Source of the DNA: CBDAUN01 sp965214615
GTDB lineage: Bacteria > Pseudomonadota > Gammaproteobacteria > Arenicellales > JAJDZL01
Assembly (NCBI GenBank): GCA_965214615.1
Contig: OZ243952.1
Span: 2,356,001 to 2,420,000, forward strand
Length of the DNA: 64,000 nt
Direction of reading: 5' to 3'
Positions 1 through 8,335 of the stretch are shown here, piece by piece; the stretch's first letter is position 1, and the number at the start of each line of letters is the position of its first letter. The notes beneath the pieces were generated by a model that was not told the origin of the DNA, searched no databases, and worked only from the letters and a program-made list of their open reading frames with translations. Position numbers and translations under genes: made by a program.

Positions 1-1
1 C

Positions 2-691
2 GACTATTCGATGGATGCCAACCTGCTGCATATCTCATACGAGGGCGGCGAATTGGAAGACCCCTGGAACGAACCGCCTGACGGAATGTGGCGATGGACC
101 CGAAATCCGTGCGACGCGCCGGATGAGCCGCAGAATATCGAGATCGACTTCGAATCCGGCGACGCTGTCGCTGTCGACGGCGAAAAAGGAACTCCGGCTC
201 AAATTCTGCACCGTCTCAACGAACTTGGGTCCGCCCACGGGGTCGGACGCATCGATCTGGTCGAAAACCGATACATCGGCATGAAATCCCGAGGCTGCTA
301 CGAAACGCCGGGCGGCACGATCCTGCATCGGGCGCATCGGGCAATAGAGTCCATCACACTCGACCGGGAGGCGGCGCACCTGAAAGATGATCTGATGCCG
401 CGGTATGCGCGCCTTGTCTACAACGGATACTGGTTCTGTCCGGAGCGTTCAGCGCTGCAGACGATGATCGACGAAACGCAAAGGCGCGTCAACGGCACCG
501 TGCGTCTTCAACTCTACAAGGGCAGCGTCGCCGTGACCGGCAGACGCTCGGAAAAGGATTCGCTATACAGCGAATCAATCGCATCGTTCGACGACGAAAG
601 CGGCGCATACACCCAGGCAGACGCCGAGGGGTTCATCAAGTTGAACGCATTGAGGCTGCGAGTCGGCGCCGCGCGGCATCCGAAACCCTGA
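2..691 (+). CDS. argG: Argininosuccinate synthase, C-terminal part (partial)
   Basis: The reading frame is open to the left edge, so the N-terminal ATP-binding part of the enzyme lies outside the window. The visible part is the C-terminal synthetase/multimerisation region: an EGGELEDPWNEPP stretch at the start, then VENRYIGMKSRGCYETPGG, then a TGRRS-type segment near the end, all characteristic of ArgG. The enzyme condenses citrulline and aspartate with ATP in the cytosol, the penultimate step of arginine synthesis. The codon before the first visible ATG is in frame, so that ATG is internal. About 26 bp separate its stop from the next gene on the same strand, which may be co-transcribed, although the two have no obvious functional link. 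Confidence 0.95.
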   Translation, partial: DYSMDANLLHISYEGGELEDPWNEPPDGMWRWTRNPCDAPDEPQNIEIDFESGDAVAVDGEKGTPAQILHRLNELGSAHGVGRIDLVENRYIGMKSRGCYETPGGTILHRAHRAIESITLDREAAHLKDDLMPRYARLVYNGYWFCPERSALQTMIDETQRRVNGTVRLQLYKGSVAVTGRRSEKDSLYSESIASFDDESGAYTQADAEGFIKLNALRLRVGAARHPKP

Positions 692-716
692 ATTCGTTTT
701 CGCTGACCATTGCACA

Positions 717-1454
717 ATGGAGTTGGCTTTGAAACAGCAACCGCCGCAAACCCTGCGCACAGCGGTCATCATTCCGGTATACAACGAACCGCCGCAAGTG
801 TCGGCCAGGCTGCATCGGCTGGCAAATATGAACGGAGTGGACGCTCTGATACTCTCCGACGCCAGCACCAGCGCCTCAGCAACCGAAACGCTTCAGGACA
901 TCTGCAGCAACTCGTCTGTCAAGGCCCAGCTGCTGCACTCCGGAACGCCGCAGCGGGCCGCGCAGATGAACGCCGGCGCACAGCGCGCCGATGCAGACGT
1001 ACTGTGGTTTGTCCATGCAGACACGACCGCACCCCCGGATGCCGTGCAGCAAATCCATCAGGCAATCGCCGCAGGTCATCGCTGGGGACGCTTCGATGTG
1101 GAATTCGACAATTCCAGGCCAGTCATGAAACTCGTCGCCTGGCTGATGAACAGCCGGTCGGCGCTCAGCGGGATTTGCACCGGAGATCAGGCGATGTTCG
1201 TCGAGCGCCGACTGTTCGAGTCCGCCGGCGGATTTCCCGGCATTTCGCTGATGGAGGATGTCGCGCTGTCAAAACAGTTGAAGCGAATCCAGCGGCCGGC
1301 GCGAATCCGCTCGAGAGTCCGCACCTCGGCGCGACGATGGGAAGCCAACGGCTATCTGCAGACCATCGTACTGATGTGGCTGCTGCGGCTGCTGTTCGCA
1401 CTGGGTGTTCCGCCGGCAGCGCTGCACCGGATGTACGGTCAGGTTCGCACATGA
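717..1454 (+). CDS. Family 2 glycosyltransferase, TIGR04283 type
   Basis: This 245-residue protein opens with a GT2 nucleotide-sugar fold: VIIPVYNEP near residue 18, ILSDAS (the family's usual D-x-S position), and a WFVHADT motif that supplies the DxD-like metal site. LMEDVALSKQLKR near residue 180 is the catalytic ED motif, and a hydrophobic segment near the C-terminus (LMWLLRLLFALGV) looks membrane-associated. The family is known as the rSAM/selenodomain-associated transferase 2. Its stop overlaps the start of the next gene (ATGA), whose product is the matching transferase 1, so the two are translationally coupled. The radical-SAM partner that names the family is not present here. The acceptor and donor sugars are unknown. 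Confidence 0.85.
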   Translation: MELALKQQPPQTLRTAVIIPVYNEPPQVSARLHRLANMNGVDALILSDASTSASATETLQDICSNSSVKAQLLHSGTPQRAAQMNAGAQRADADVLWFVHADTTAPPDAVQQIHQAIAAGHRWGRFDVEFDNSRPVMKLVAWLMNSRSALSGICTGDQAMFVERRLFESAGGFPGISLMEDVALSKQLKRIQRPARIRSRVRTSARRWEANGYLQTIVLMWLLRLLFALGVPPAALHRMYGQVRT

Positions 1455-2125
1455 GCGCGCCGCTTCTAATCCTGTTTGCAAAGAAGCCGATACCCGGATT
1501 TGCAAAGACGCGGCTGCATCCCCATTGCTCCTATGAAGCGGCTGCGCAGATCGCGCTCGCCATGATCGAGCACGCCGCGCAGGTTGCCAAAGCCGGATGG
1601 CCCGGCCCGATCCGGCTGCTTGTCAGCCCCGATGACCGGCACAGTGCGCTTCGCAGCATCGCCGCGGCCGCCGGGATTGAGACGCAAAGCCAGTCTCCCG
1701 GCGATCTGGGATTCAAGATGGAAACGGCGATTCAAGACGGCCTGGCAAGCGGAGCGCCAGTCGGACTCATGGGCTGCGATATTCCCGGCATCACCGCTGA
1801 TCAGCTCGGCTGCGCCTACAGGCAGCTGCACGACGGCGCCAATGTGCTCGGACCATCGGCAGACGGCGGCTTTTACTTTATCGGAACACAGCGCTGCCCG
1901 GCAGGATTGCTGCAGGAAATGCGCTGGAGCACGCCGGATGTTGCGGACAACCTGATCAGTCGCGCGAAGTTATACGGACTTCGATTCGAATTTATCTTAG
2001 AATGTCTGCAAGACGTGGACACTTGGGACGACTTGCAATGTGTTGCCGGCCAGCATCCTGGACTCGGGAGATTTGTGGAACGCAATTCTTCATCGCATGA
2101 GCCAGCCGATCCGATATCCGCCTGA
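1451..2125 (+). CDS. DUF2064 / TIGR04282 glycosyltransferase-like protein
   Basis: Translation from the ATG that overlaps the previous stop gives 224 residues. The N-terminus LLILFAKKPIPGFAKTRL is the signature of the TIGR04282 (rSAM/selenodomain-associated transferase 1, DUF2064) family, which has a nucleotidyltransferase/GT-A-like fold. GCDIPGI around residue 100 and GPSADGGFYFIG around residue 138 match the conserved metal- and nucleotide-binding segments. The frame stays open much further upstream through the preceding gene, but that extension has no family similarity and only shadows it. Pairing with the GT2 gene is the usual arrangement for these families. The product is unknown; a role in modifying a small glycolipid or glycosylated metabolite is only inference. 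Confidence 0.85.
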   Translation: MSAPLLILFAKKPIPGFAKTRLHPHCSYEAAAQIALAMIEHAAQVAKAGWPGPIRLLVSPDDRHSALRSIAAAAGIETQSQSPGDLGFKMETAIQDGLASGAPVGLMGCDIPGITADQLGCAYRQLHDGANVLGPSADGGFYFIGTQRCPAGLLQEMRWSTPDVADNLISRAKLYGLRFEFILECLQDVDTWDDLQCVAGQHPGLGRFVERNSSSHEPADPISA

Positions 2126-2138
2126 GCGAGAGTGATCA

Positions 2139-3110
2139 ATGTCCTCCTACAGCGAATATCCCAGGATCGGCAGCGACGTTCGGCCGGAATCTGCATACGA
2201 ACCCGAATTAGGCATTCGCAACTACCACCCCCGATACTGGGGGAAATGGCTGATCGTTGGCGCCCTGTTCGTCGTCAGCCGACTGCCGAGAAGCGTAATT
2301 CTAAAGATCGGCGCGGCGACCGGCCGGCTGTTCTATCTGTTTAACAAGAAACGCCGCGCCTATACGCTGACCAATCTGGAGATTTGCTTCCCGCATTGGC
2401 CGGTGGAAAAGCGCAACCAGCTGGTTCACGACCATTTCCGTCTCTACGGGCAGGCAATCGTGGACCTTGGCATGCTGTGGCATGCCAGGGAAAAGACCCT
2501 CAGACAGATTGTCGACATTTCAGGAATTGAACATTGGTACGACGCCGTATCGCAAAATCGCGCGGTCATCATCGTAACGCCGCACATGATCGCCACCGAT
2601 ATGGCGGGCGCCATGCTGGCCTGCCATTTTCCGATTTGCGCACTGATGAAGCAAATGCGCGACCCGCTGCTGAATCACTACGTCGTCAAAGGCCGTACAA
2701 GATTCGGTTTTCAGCTGTTTCGACGCGATCAGGGAATACGAAAATTGATCACAGGACTAAGGAACGGGACCGCCTGCCTCTACATCCCCGATCAGGACTT
2801 CGGCGGCAAAGCCTCCTTGTTCGTACCCTTTTTCGCAACACGCGCAGCGACTCTGACCACGCTTGGACGCATCTCGAACATTGTCGATGCGGTAGTGCTT
2901 CCGCTTTTCGCCTACCTGGACCCGGACACCGGACTGTACCGGGTGTCAATAGACAAGCCTCTCGAAAACTTTCCGATCAACGACGAATATGCCGATGCGC
3001 GAACCATGAACGCACTTTTCGAAGAGATAATCCGGCGTGCTCCAGAGCAATATATGTGGACCTTGCGCTGGTTCAAGACTCGGCCTGACAATGAGCCGAT
3101 ACCGTACTGA
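2139..3110 (+). CDS. LpxL/LpxM-family lysophospholipid acyltransferase
   Basis: The 323-residue protein has one N-terminal hydrophobic segment (about residues 37-50, WLIVGALFVVSRL) and the acyltransferase signature H149-x4-D154 in TPHMIATD. R-N-G-T and IPDQDFG further on match the late-acyltransferase family that adds secondary acyl chains to lipid A, or acylates other lysolipids, at the inner membrane. N-L-E-x-C-F-P near residue 79 is another conserved block. The start follows the DUF2064 gene by 13 bp, and its end overlaps the next acyltransferase start by 20 bp, so the pair is probably one transcript. Whether it acts on lipid A cannot be told from sequence. Confidence 0.85.
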   Translation: MSSYSEYPRIGSDVRPESAYEPELGIRNYHPRYWGKWLIVGALFVVSRLPRSVILKIGAATGRLFYLFNKKRRAYTLTNLEICFPHWPVEKRNQLVHDHFRLYGQAIVDLGMLWHAREKTLRQIVDISGIEHWYDAVSQNRAVIIVTPHMIATDMAGAMLACHFPICALMKQMRDPLLNHYVVKGRTRFGFQLFRRDQGIRKLITGLRNGTACLYIPDQDFGGKASLFVPFFATRAATLTTLGRISNIVDAVVLPLFAYLDPDTGLYRVSIDKPLENFPINDEYADARTMNALFEEIIRRAPEQYMWTLRWFKTRPDNEPIPY

Positions 3111-4065
3111 ACCGACTTTCGCAGAACTTGTCAGCGGAACTCTTGCTACGCTGGCATGGCGATGCGCCAGCACTTTGCCGACCCGCTTGCGATGGAGCAC
3201 CGGGCGCATTCTCGGACTTGGGCTGTATGCGATTGCGGCCAAGCGAAGATTTGTCGTTCAGCGCAATCTGGAGCTGTGCTTTCCCAAGTTCGATTCAGAC
3301 TACCGCAAACGCCTGACGATCGAATGCTTTCGTCAGTTCGGCTGCGGAATCCTGAGCTGGGGTTTCGCAATTTTCGCCCGCTCGTCGAAAATCAACAAGG
3401 AAGTGAACTGGCGCGGAAAAGAGACGCTAGACGCCCTGCTTGCCGACAAGGTCTCCGTCATACTCCTTTGCCCGCATTTTGTTTCCGCAATGGTGGCAAT
3501 GCGCGCGCTTGCCGAACATGCGCCAATGGTTGCAATGTATGACGCACCGGTTCACCCCGTATTCAATCTTGGCTACAAGATCGCATTCGAAGATTTCGAA
3601 ACGCCCCACAAGCAACTCAATGCGCTCTACCGCAGGAAGTCCGCCCACCCGGTCACCATGCTGCACTTTAGGCACTCGCCCAAGGCGGTGCTAAAGGCGC
3701 TGGATCAGGCAAAGCCGTTTTTCTATCTGCCCGACCAAAATGCCAAAATCAAGTCGCAGCGCGTATTCGCGCCGTTTTTCGGCATTCAGGCGGCAACCTA
3801 CAGTTCGCTGACGAGATTCGCAAATTTTCGAAATTCACGCATTGTGATGTGCTGCCCGCTTCAGCTTCCCAAGAATCGCGGCTACGACCTGCACCTCACC
3901 CTGCTGCCGGAGGGATTCGTCACAGGCGACGCACAGCTCGATGCCGAACGGATGAACGAAGCCATCGAAAAGCTGGTTCAGGAAGTGCCCGAACAGTATT
4001 TCTGGCTCCATCGGCGATTCAAGTCCCGTCCGCCGGGAGACGAAAAGATCTACCCGAAAAAATGA
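3091..4065 (+). CDS. Second LpxL-like acyltransferase homologue, catalytic Asp replaced
   Basis: I place the start at the ATG that gives MSRYRTEP (324 residues); a longer frame begins inside the preceding gene but adds nothing conserved. The protein is clearly homologous to its neighbour: shared blocks are N-L-E-L-C-F-P near residue 59, YLPDQNAK and the C-terminal PEQYFWLHRRFKSRP. The catalytic motif reads CPHFVSAMV, so His129 is followed four residues later by Met134 rather than Asp or Glu. In this family the His-Asp pair performs acyl transfer. Either the enzyme uses another acid, or it is an inactive partner of the upstream enzyme. The next gene is on the opposite strand and the two 3' ends are only 22 bp apart. 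Confidence 0.8.
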   Translation: MSRYRTEPTFAELVSGTLATLAWRCASTLPTRLRWSTGRILGLGLYAIAAKRRFVVQRNLELCFPKFDSDYRKRLTIECFRQFGCGILSWGFAIFARSSKINKEVNWRGKETLDALLADKVSVILLCPHFVSAMVAMRALAEHAPMVAMYDAPVHPVFNLGYKIAFEDFETPHKQLNALYRRKSAHPVTMLHFRHSPKAVLKALDQAKPFFYLPDQNAKIKSQRVFAPFFGIQAATYSSLTRFANFRNSRIVMCCPLQLPKNRGYDLHLTLLPEGFVTGDAQLDAERMNEAIEKLVQEVPEQYFWLHRRFKSRPPGDEKIYPKK

Positions 4066-4087
4066 CCGTGCGAGCAGCGCGGCAGCG

Positions 4088-5539
4088 TCAATCGCGCCAA
4101 TAGCTGGTCGTCAGCAAAACCAGCAAAGTAGCCAGTTCCAGTCTCCCGAGCAACATCGCAAAGGCAAGCACCCACTTGGAAGGAGCATTCAAGTCCGCAT
4201 AGCTCACCGCTGCCTTGCCCAGAGCCGGGCCGAGATTATTAAGGCAGGCGGTTACCGTCGAATAGGCAGTCACCATGTCGTTGCCGCACGCCAGCAGCAC
4301 CAGGGCGAGCACGACGAAACTGAGCACATACAGCGCAAAAAAGCCCCACACTGCGCTAACCACCGCATCCGGAACGACCGCCTTGTTCATCCTGATCGGC
4401 ACAATCGCATCCGGATGGATGAGCTTGATGGTTTCCCGGTGCCCTTGCTTGAACAGCAGCACCACGCGCATAATCTTCAACCCGCCGGCAGTTGACCCGG
4501 CGCAGCCGCCCATAATGCTGAGCAGCAGCAGCATCGCGGGAAGAAACAAGGGCCAGTGGGAAAAGTTCGTCGTCGTAAAGCCTGTCGTGGTCGCAGTTGA
4601 CACCACTTGGAAAACCCCGTGCGAAACCGCAACATCAGCAGTCACATAGGTACCGGTGGCGAGCAGTGCGATCGGCACAATCACTGCGCCGAGGCCGATG
4701 ATCGACAAGTACGTCCTGACTTCGACATCGCGCAGATAGCCCGCCAGGGTGCGGCCGCGCCATGCAAGAAAATGAAGCGCGAAATTCATGCCCGAAAGAA
4801 CCATGAAGATAATCGCGACCATATTGATCAGGCCGCTGTCAAAATGCTGGAAACTCAGGTCGTGGGTCGAAAAGCCTCCGATTGCTATGGTGGAAAAGCT
4901 ATGCGTGATCGCATCGAAAACGCTCATCCCCGCATACAGGTAGCCCAGCGCGCACAGCACCGTGAGCCCGAGATAGATGTACCACAGGGCTTTTGCGGTT
5001 TCGGTGATTCTCGGGGTCAGCTTGGCGTACTTCATCGGACCCGGAATTTCCGCACGGAACAGCTGCATGCCGCCGATGCCGAGCATAGGCAGCACCGCAA
5101 CAGCCAGCACAATGATCCCCATCCCGCCGAACCACTGCATTTGCTGGCGGTAGTACTTGATCGACATGGGCAGGTGGTCAATACCGGTCAGAACCGTGGC
5201 ACCAGTGGTGGTCAGGCCGGACATCGATTCGAAAAAGGCATCGGTCACAGCAATCTTCGGCTCGGACGACAGCAGAAACGGCAGCGCGCCGATCGTCGCA
5301 AACGTCACCCAGAATCCGGCAACAGCCAGAAATCCCTCGCGCAATCCGAGCGGCTTGCGGTAGTTTCGAACCGGTGCCCAGAAAATCAAGGCAACCACCA
5401 GGGTGATGACCACCGAGAGCACAAAAACGACAAATTCACCGTCTTCGGCAAAGTATGCGATTGCGGCCGGCGGAATCAGCGTAAAACTGTACAAGGCGGT
5501 CAGAATGCCGAGTATCTTTAGGACTTGCTGATAGCGCAT
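4088..5539 (-). CDS. trkH: Trk potassium uptake system membrane subunit TrkH
   Basis: This 483-residue, strongly hydrophobic protein has the fourfold M-P-M repeat of TrkH/KtrB channels. Selectivity-filter-like loops are visible as TTTGATV near residue 115, TIAIGGFSTHD near residue 222, TATTTGFTTTN near residue 318 and CLNNLGPALG near residue 435. It forms the inner-membrane potassium pathway, gated by the cytosolic NAD-binding TrkA. The trkA gene lies immediately upstream on the same strand with a 46-bp gap, so the two form the end of the ntrYX-trkAH operon. Length matches the usual 480-485 residues. It starts at ATG. Confidence 0.95.
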   Translation of the reverse strand: MRYQQVLKILGILTALYSFTLIPPAAIAYFAEDGEFVVFVLSVVITLVVALIFWAPVRNYRKPLGLREGFLAVAGFWVTFATIGALPFLLSSEPKIAVTDAFFESMSGLTTTGATVLTGIDHLPMSIKYYRQQMQWFGGMGIIVLAVAVLPMLGIGGMQLFRAEIPGPMKYAKLTPRITETAKALWYIYLGLTVLCALGYLYAGMSVFDAITHSFSTIAIGGFSTHDLSFQHFDSGLINMVAIIFMVLSGMNFALHFLAWRGRTLAGYLRDVEVRTYLSIIGLGAVIVPIALLATGTYVTADVAVSHGVFQVVSTATTTGFTTTNFSHWPLFLPAMLLLLSIMGGCAGSTAGGLKIMRVVLLFKQGHRETIKLIHPDAIVPIRMNKAVVPDAVVSAVWGFFALYVLSFVVLALVLLACGNDMVTAYSTVTACLNNLGPALGKAAVSYADLNAPSKWVLAFAMLLGRLELATLLVLLTTSYWRD

Positions 5540-5585
5540 GGGACTGCAGCGAGGCGCGACGGGTTTCGCCTAACGGGCGCGGCTC

Positions 5586-6986
5586 CTAGGTGTAGCCGAT
5601 ATCAACCGCGAACAGCCGTTCAACCTGGGCGATCTGCTTGCGGTCCTTGTCCAGAACGAACAAGACAATATGGTCGTCTTCCTGAATTTCGATGTCATGA
5701 TGCGCGATGAGCACCTGATCGCCCCGCAAAATGGCCCCGACCGTCGTGCCATGGGGCAGATCGATTTCATCGATCGTGCGCCCGACCACATGCGATGTCT
5801 TGCGGGCAATCGCCTCGATCGCCTCGGCTGCGCCGCGATGCAGGGAATGAATCGCCTCCATGCGCCCCCGCCCGCGCACATAGCGCAGCAACTCGCTGAT
5901 CGTCACCAGGTTGGGCGACACGACAACATCGATGTTGTTCTGCGTGGTTTCAAGCAACTCTGCATAGGCGGTGTTATTGATCAGCGCCATGGTTCGCTTG
6001 GCACCAAGCTTTTTCGCCATCATTGACGACAGGATGTTGGCCTCGTCATGGTTGGTCACGGCGCAATACACTTCCGTATGCTCGATGTTCGCCTGCTCCA
6101 TGATTTCCATTTCCGCCGCGTTGCCCTGAAGCACCAGGCAATCCGGCAATTCGGCTGCGGCGCGGTGCGCGGTCTCGCGATTGATCTCGATCAGCTTGAC
6201 GATATAGCCTCGGTCGGCGAGCTCTTTCGCCAGTCGAACCCCGACATTGCCCGCACCGACCAGAACGATCCGCTTGCCGTATGATTCATCGACCGGACGC
6301 AGTTCGCTGATGACTTCGCTGATATGCTCGCGCGCAGCAATGAAGAACACCTTGTCATTGACCTGAATCACCGTATCGGCATGAGGCACAATCGGCGCAT
6401 CGTCCCGATAGATCGCCGCAACCCGGGTGTCCACATTCGGCATATGCTGGCGCAGTTCCCTGATTTCGTGCCCCACCAGGGCACCGCCTTCCAATGCGCG
6501 GATTGCCGCCAGCTGGATTCTGCCGTTGGCAAATTCCACAAACTGAGTCGCCCACGGATACTCGATCAGCCTCAGGAACTGATCGGTCACCAGCTTCTCC
6601 GGGCTGATCATGCGGTCAATCGAAATATGATCCCTGGAGAAATACTGCTGGTGCGCCAGATACTCCAGATTGCGCAGCCGGGCGATTTTTGTCGGCTGCA
6701 CCGCATCGCGGTATTCGAGAATCGCACTGATCAGCTCGCAGACAACGATATTCGTGTCATCCCTGTCGGTGACCGCCAATACCAGCTCGACATCGTCAAT
6801 TCCGGAATCCATCAGCACCGACGGGTCGGCGGCGTTGCCATGAATCGTATTGATGTCGAGACGGTCCCGGATTCGGCGCAGCGGCTCTTCGTCAGAATCC
6901 ACAAGGGTTATGTCGTTGCCTTCGCGGGACAATTCCCTGGCAACGTTCCGGCCGACGGTGCCGGCACCGAAAATCGCTACTCTCAC
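5586..6986 (-). CDS. trkA: Trk potassium uptake regulator TrkA
   Basis: The 466-residue protein contains two RCK/KTN units, as in proteobacterial TrkA. The first Rossmann motif is GAGTVGRNVA at residue 7 followed by TLVDSD; the second, GAGNVGVRLA, lies near residue 240 and is followed by LIEIN. Each is followed by a TrkA-C domain. It binds NAD(H) and gates TrkH at the cytosolic face of the membrane. The start codon is GTG and overlaps the ntrX stop as GTGA, implying translational coupling. Co-location with an NtrYX two-component system is common in gammaproteobacteria. Confidence 0.95.
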   Translation of the reverse strand: MRVAIFGAGTVGRNVARELSREGNDITLVDSDEEPLRRIRDRLDINTIHGNAADPSVLMDSGIDDVELVLAVTDRDDTNIVVCELISAILEYRDAVQPTKIARLRNLEYLAHQQYFSRDHISIDRMISPEKLVTDQFLRLIEYPWATQFVEFANGRIQLAAIRALEGGALVGHEIRELRQHMPNVDTRVAAIYRDDAPIVPHADTVIQVNDKVFFIAAREHISEVISELRPVDESYGKRIVLVGAGNVGVRLAKELADRGYIVKLIEINRETAHRAAAELPDCLVLQGNAAEMEIMEQANIEHTEVYCAVTNHDEANILSSMMAKKLGAKRTMALINNTAYAELLETTQNNIDVVVSPNLVTISELLRYVRGRGRMEAIHSLHRGAAEAIEAIARKTSHVVGRTIDEIDLPHGTTVGAILRGDQVLIAHHDIEIQEDDHIVLFVLDKDRKQIAQVERLFAVDIGYT

Positions 6987-8335
6987 TTGTCCGCCGTCTC
7001 GCCAGATCCTGGCGTAATGTCAATTTTGTATTTTTTCAATTTCCGGTACAAATTGGTCCGGTCCATTCCTGTGCGCTGCTGCATTTCCTTATAGCTCGAA
7101 CAGTTCCTTAGGTTGTGAATCAGGTAATCGCGCTCGAATTGCTCCCGGGCCTCGCGAATCGGAACGTCAAAACGTTCAAACTTCGCCCCGTCCGCTTGCG
7201 GAGGCTGGTATTCAGGCACATGGAATTCGACAAGAAAAGGATTCAGGTCGGCTGTCGAAATGACATCGTTGGTTGCATTGATCAGCGCCTGTCGGATCAC
7301 GTTCTGAAGCTCCTCGACATTTCCCGACCATGAATGGTTGCGCAACCGATTGAGCGCCGAAGTCGAAATCCGCTTGTAAGGCAGTCCTTCCGCCTGGCTC
7401 AGGTGGTCTGTGAAATACCCGACCAGCTCCGGAATGTCCTCAGGACGCTTGCGCAGCGGAGGCAGTTCAATGACGGTGTCACGCAGGCGGTGAAACAGGT
7501 CGGAGCGGAAGTAGGCGTCGCTGACCGCTGCGGTGATTCCGGGAATCGATGTGACAATCATCCGCGCCAGCCCTTCGCCCGGAGCTGCGGCCAAGTGCTC
7601 GTCCACGCGGTTAAGGAGGCTGATCAGGCGCAATTGAAGCTGGCTGTTGAATCCGTGAATATCAGAAACCAGCACCGTAGCTTCCGCGCCGAGACCGATC
7701 ATCTGCTCCAGCATTTCATCGATGCCGGTGTCGCCGGGCACATCGAGCATGACAAAATTCGCCGGCTGCTTGCCGCCTTGCAAATGAACCAGATTCGCAA
7801 CAAACTTCTTGCCGGCTCCAGGCTCGCCGACAATCATCAGGTTGTTGGAGAATTTAGCGACATTCTTGATCTGCCGGTTGACCTGCTGAATCGATTCGCT
7901 CGAGCCGATCAGCTTGGACTTGGCCACCTCCTTGCGTCCGATATTGAAAGCCACCTTGCGACTTTCGACCGCATTTCTAATGGCAACCAGCAGCCGCCCC
8001 ATTGAAACCGGCTTTTCCAGATAGTCGTAGGCGCCGTACAGCGTCGCCTCGACCGCGGTTTCAACCGTGCCATGGCCTGACATCATGATCACCGGAGTTT
8101 CCAGCCCTGCCTCGCGCCACTCCTTGAGCAGGCTGACGCCGTCGTCGCCGGGCATCCAGATGTCGAGCAGGATGGCATTGAATTGCGACAGGCGAACGGC
8201 GCTGCGCGCGGCGTCGGCATCGTGGACGGTGCTGACCTGATAGCCTTCGTCGGTCAGAATTTCCTTGACAACTTCCCGGATATCCGGCTCGTCGTCCACA
8301 ACCAGGATTTTAGTTGCGCCTTCCTGCATGGTCAT
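6983..8335 (-). CDS. ntrX: NtrX-type response regulator with degenerate sigma-54 AAA+ domain
   Basis: The 450-residue protein has a receiver domain (acidic DDE near residue 14, phosphoacceptor Asp58 in LLDIWMP, Lys108 in EKP), a central AAA+ region and a C-terminal Fis-type helix-turn-helix ending near residue 440 (RTGMDRTNLYRKLKK). The Walker A is GEPGAGKK (170-177). The Walker B position reads VLVSDI (221-226) instead of the usual L-D-E-I, and there is no GAFTGA loop in the 200-220 region where sigma-54 contact is made. It therefore probably cannot open sigma-54 promoters and may act as an ordinary DNA-binding regulator, as reported for some other NtrX proteins. Its stop and start overlap trkA (GTGA) and ntrY (ATGA). 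Confidence 0.88.
   Translation of the reverse strand: MTMQEGATKILVVDDEPDIREVVKEILTDEGYQVSTVHDADAARSAVRLSQFNAILLDIWMPGDDGVSLLKEWREAGLETPVIMMSGHGTVETAVEATLYGAYDYLEKPVSMGRLLVAIRNAVESRKVAFNIGRKEVAKSKLIGSSESIQQVNRQIKNVAKFSNNLMIVGEPGAGKKFVANLVHLQGGKQPANFVMLDVPGDTGIDEMLEQMIGLGAEATVLVSDIHGFNSQLQLRLISLLNRVDEHLAAAPGEGLARMIVTSIPGITAAVSDAYFRSDLFHRLRDTVIELPPLRKRPEDIPELVGYFTDHLSQAEGLPYKRISTSALNRLRNHSWSGNVEELQNVIRQALINATNDVISTADLNPFLVEFHVPEYQPPQADGAKFERFDVPIREAREQFERDYLIHNLRNCSSYKEMQQRTGMDRTNLYRKLKKYKIDITPGSGETADK

Noticed and set aside
710..1450. Long frame running through the GT2 gene into the DUF2064 gene
   Set aside because: The upstream part has Arg/Ala-rich shadow composition and no family match; the DUF2064 start is the ATG at 1451 with an ATGA overlap.
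4607..5521. 304-codon plus-strand frame opposite trkH
   Set aside because: His/Arg/Gln-rich shadow of the TrkH reading frame; no recognisable motif.
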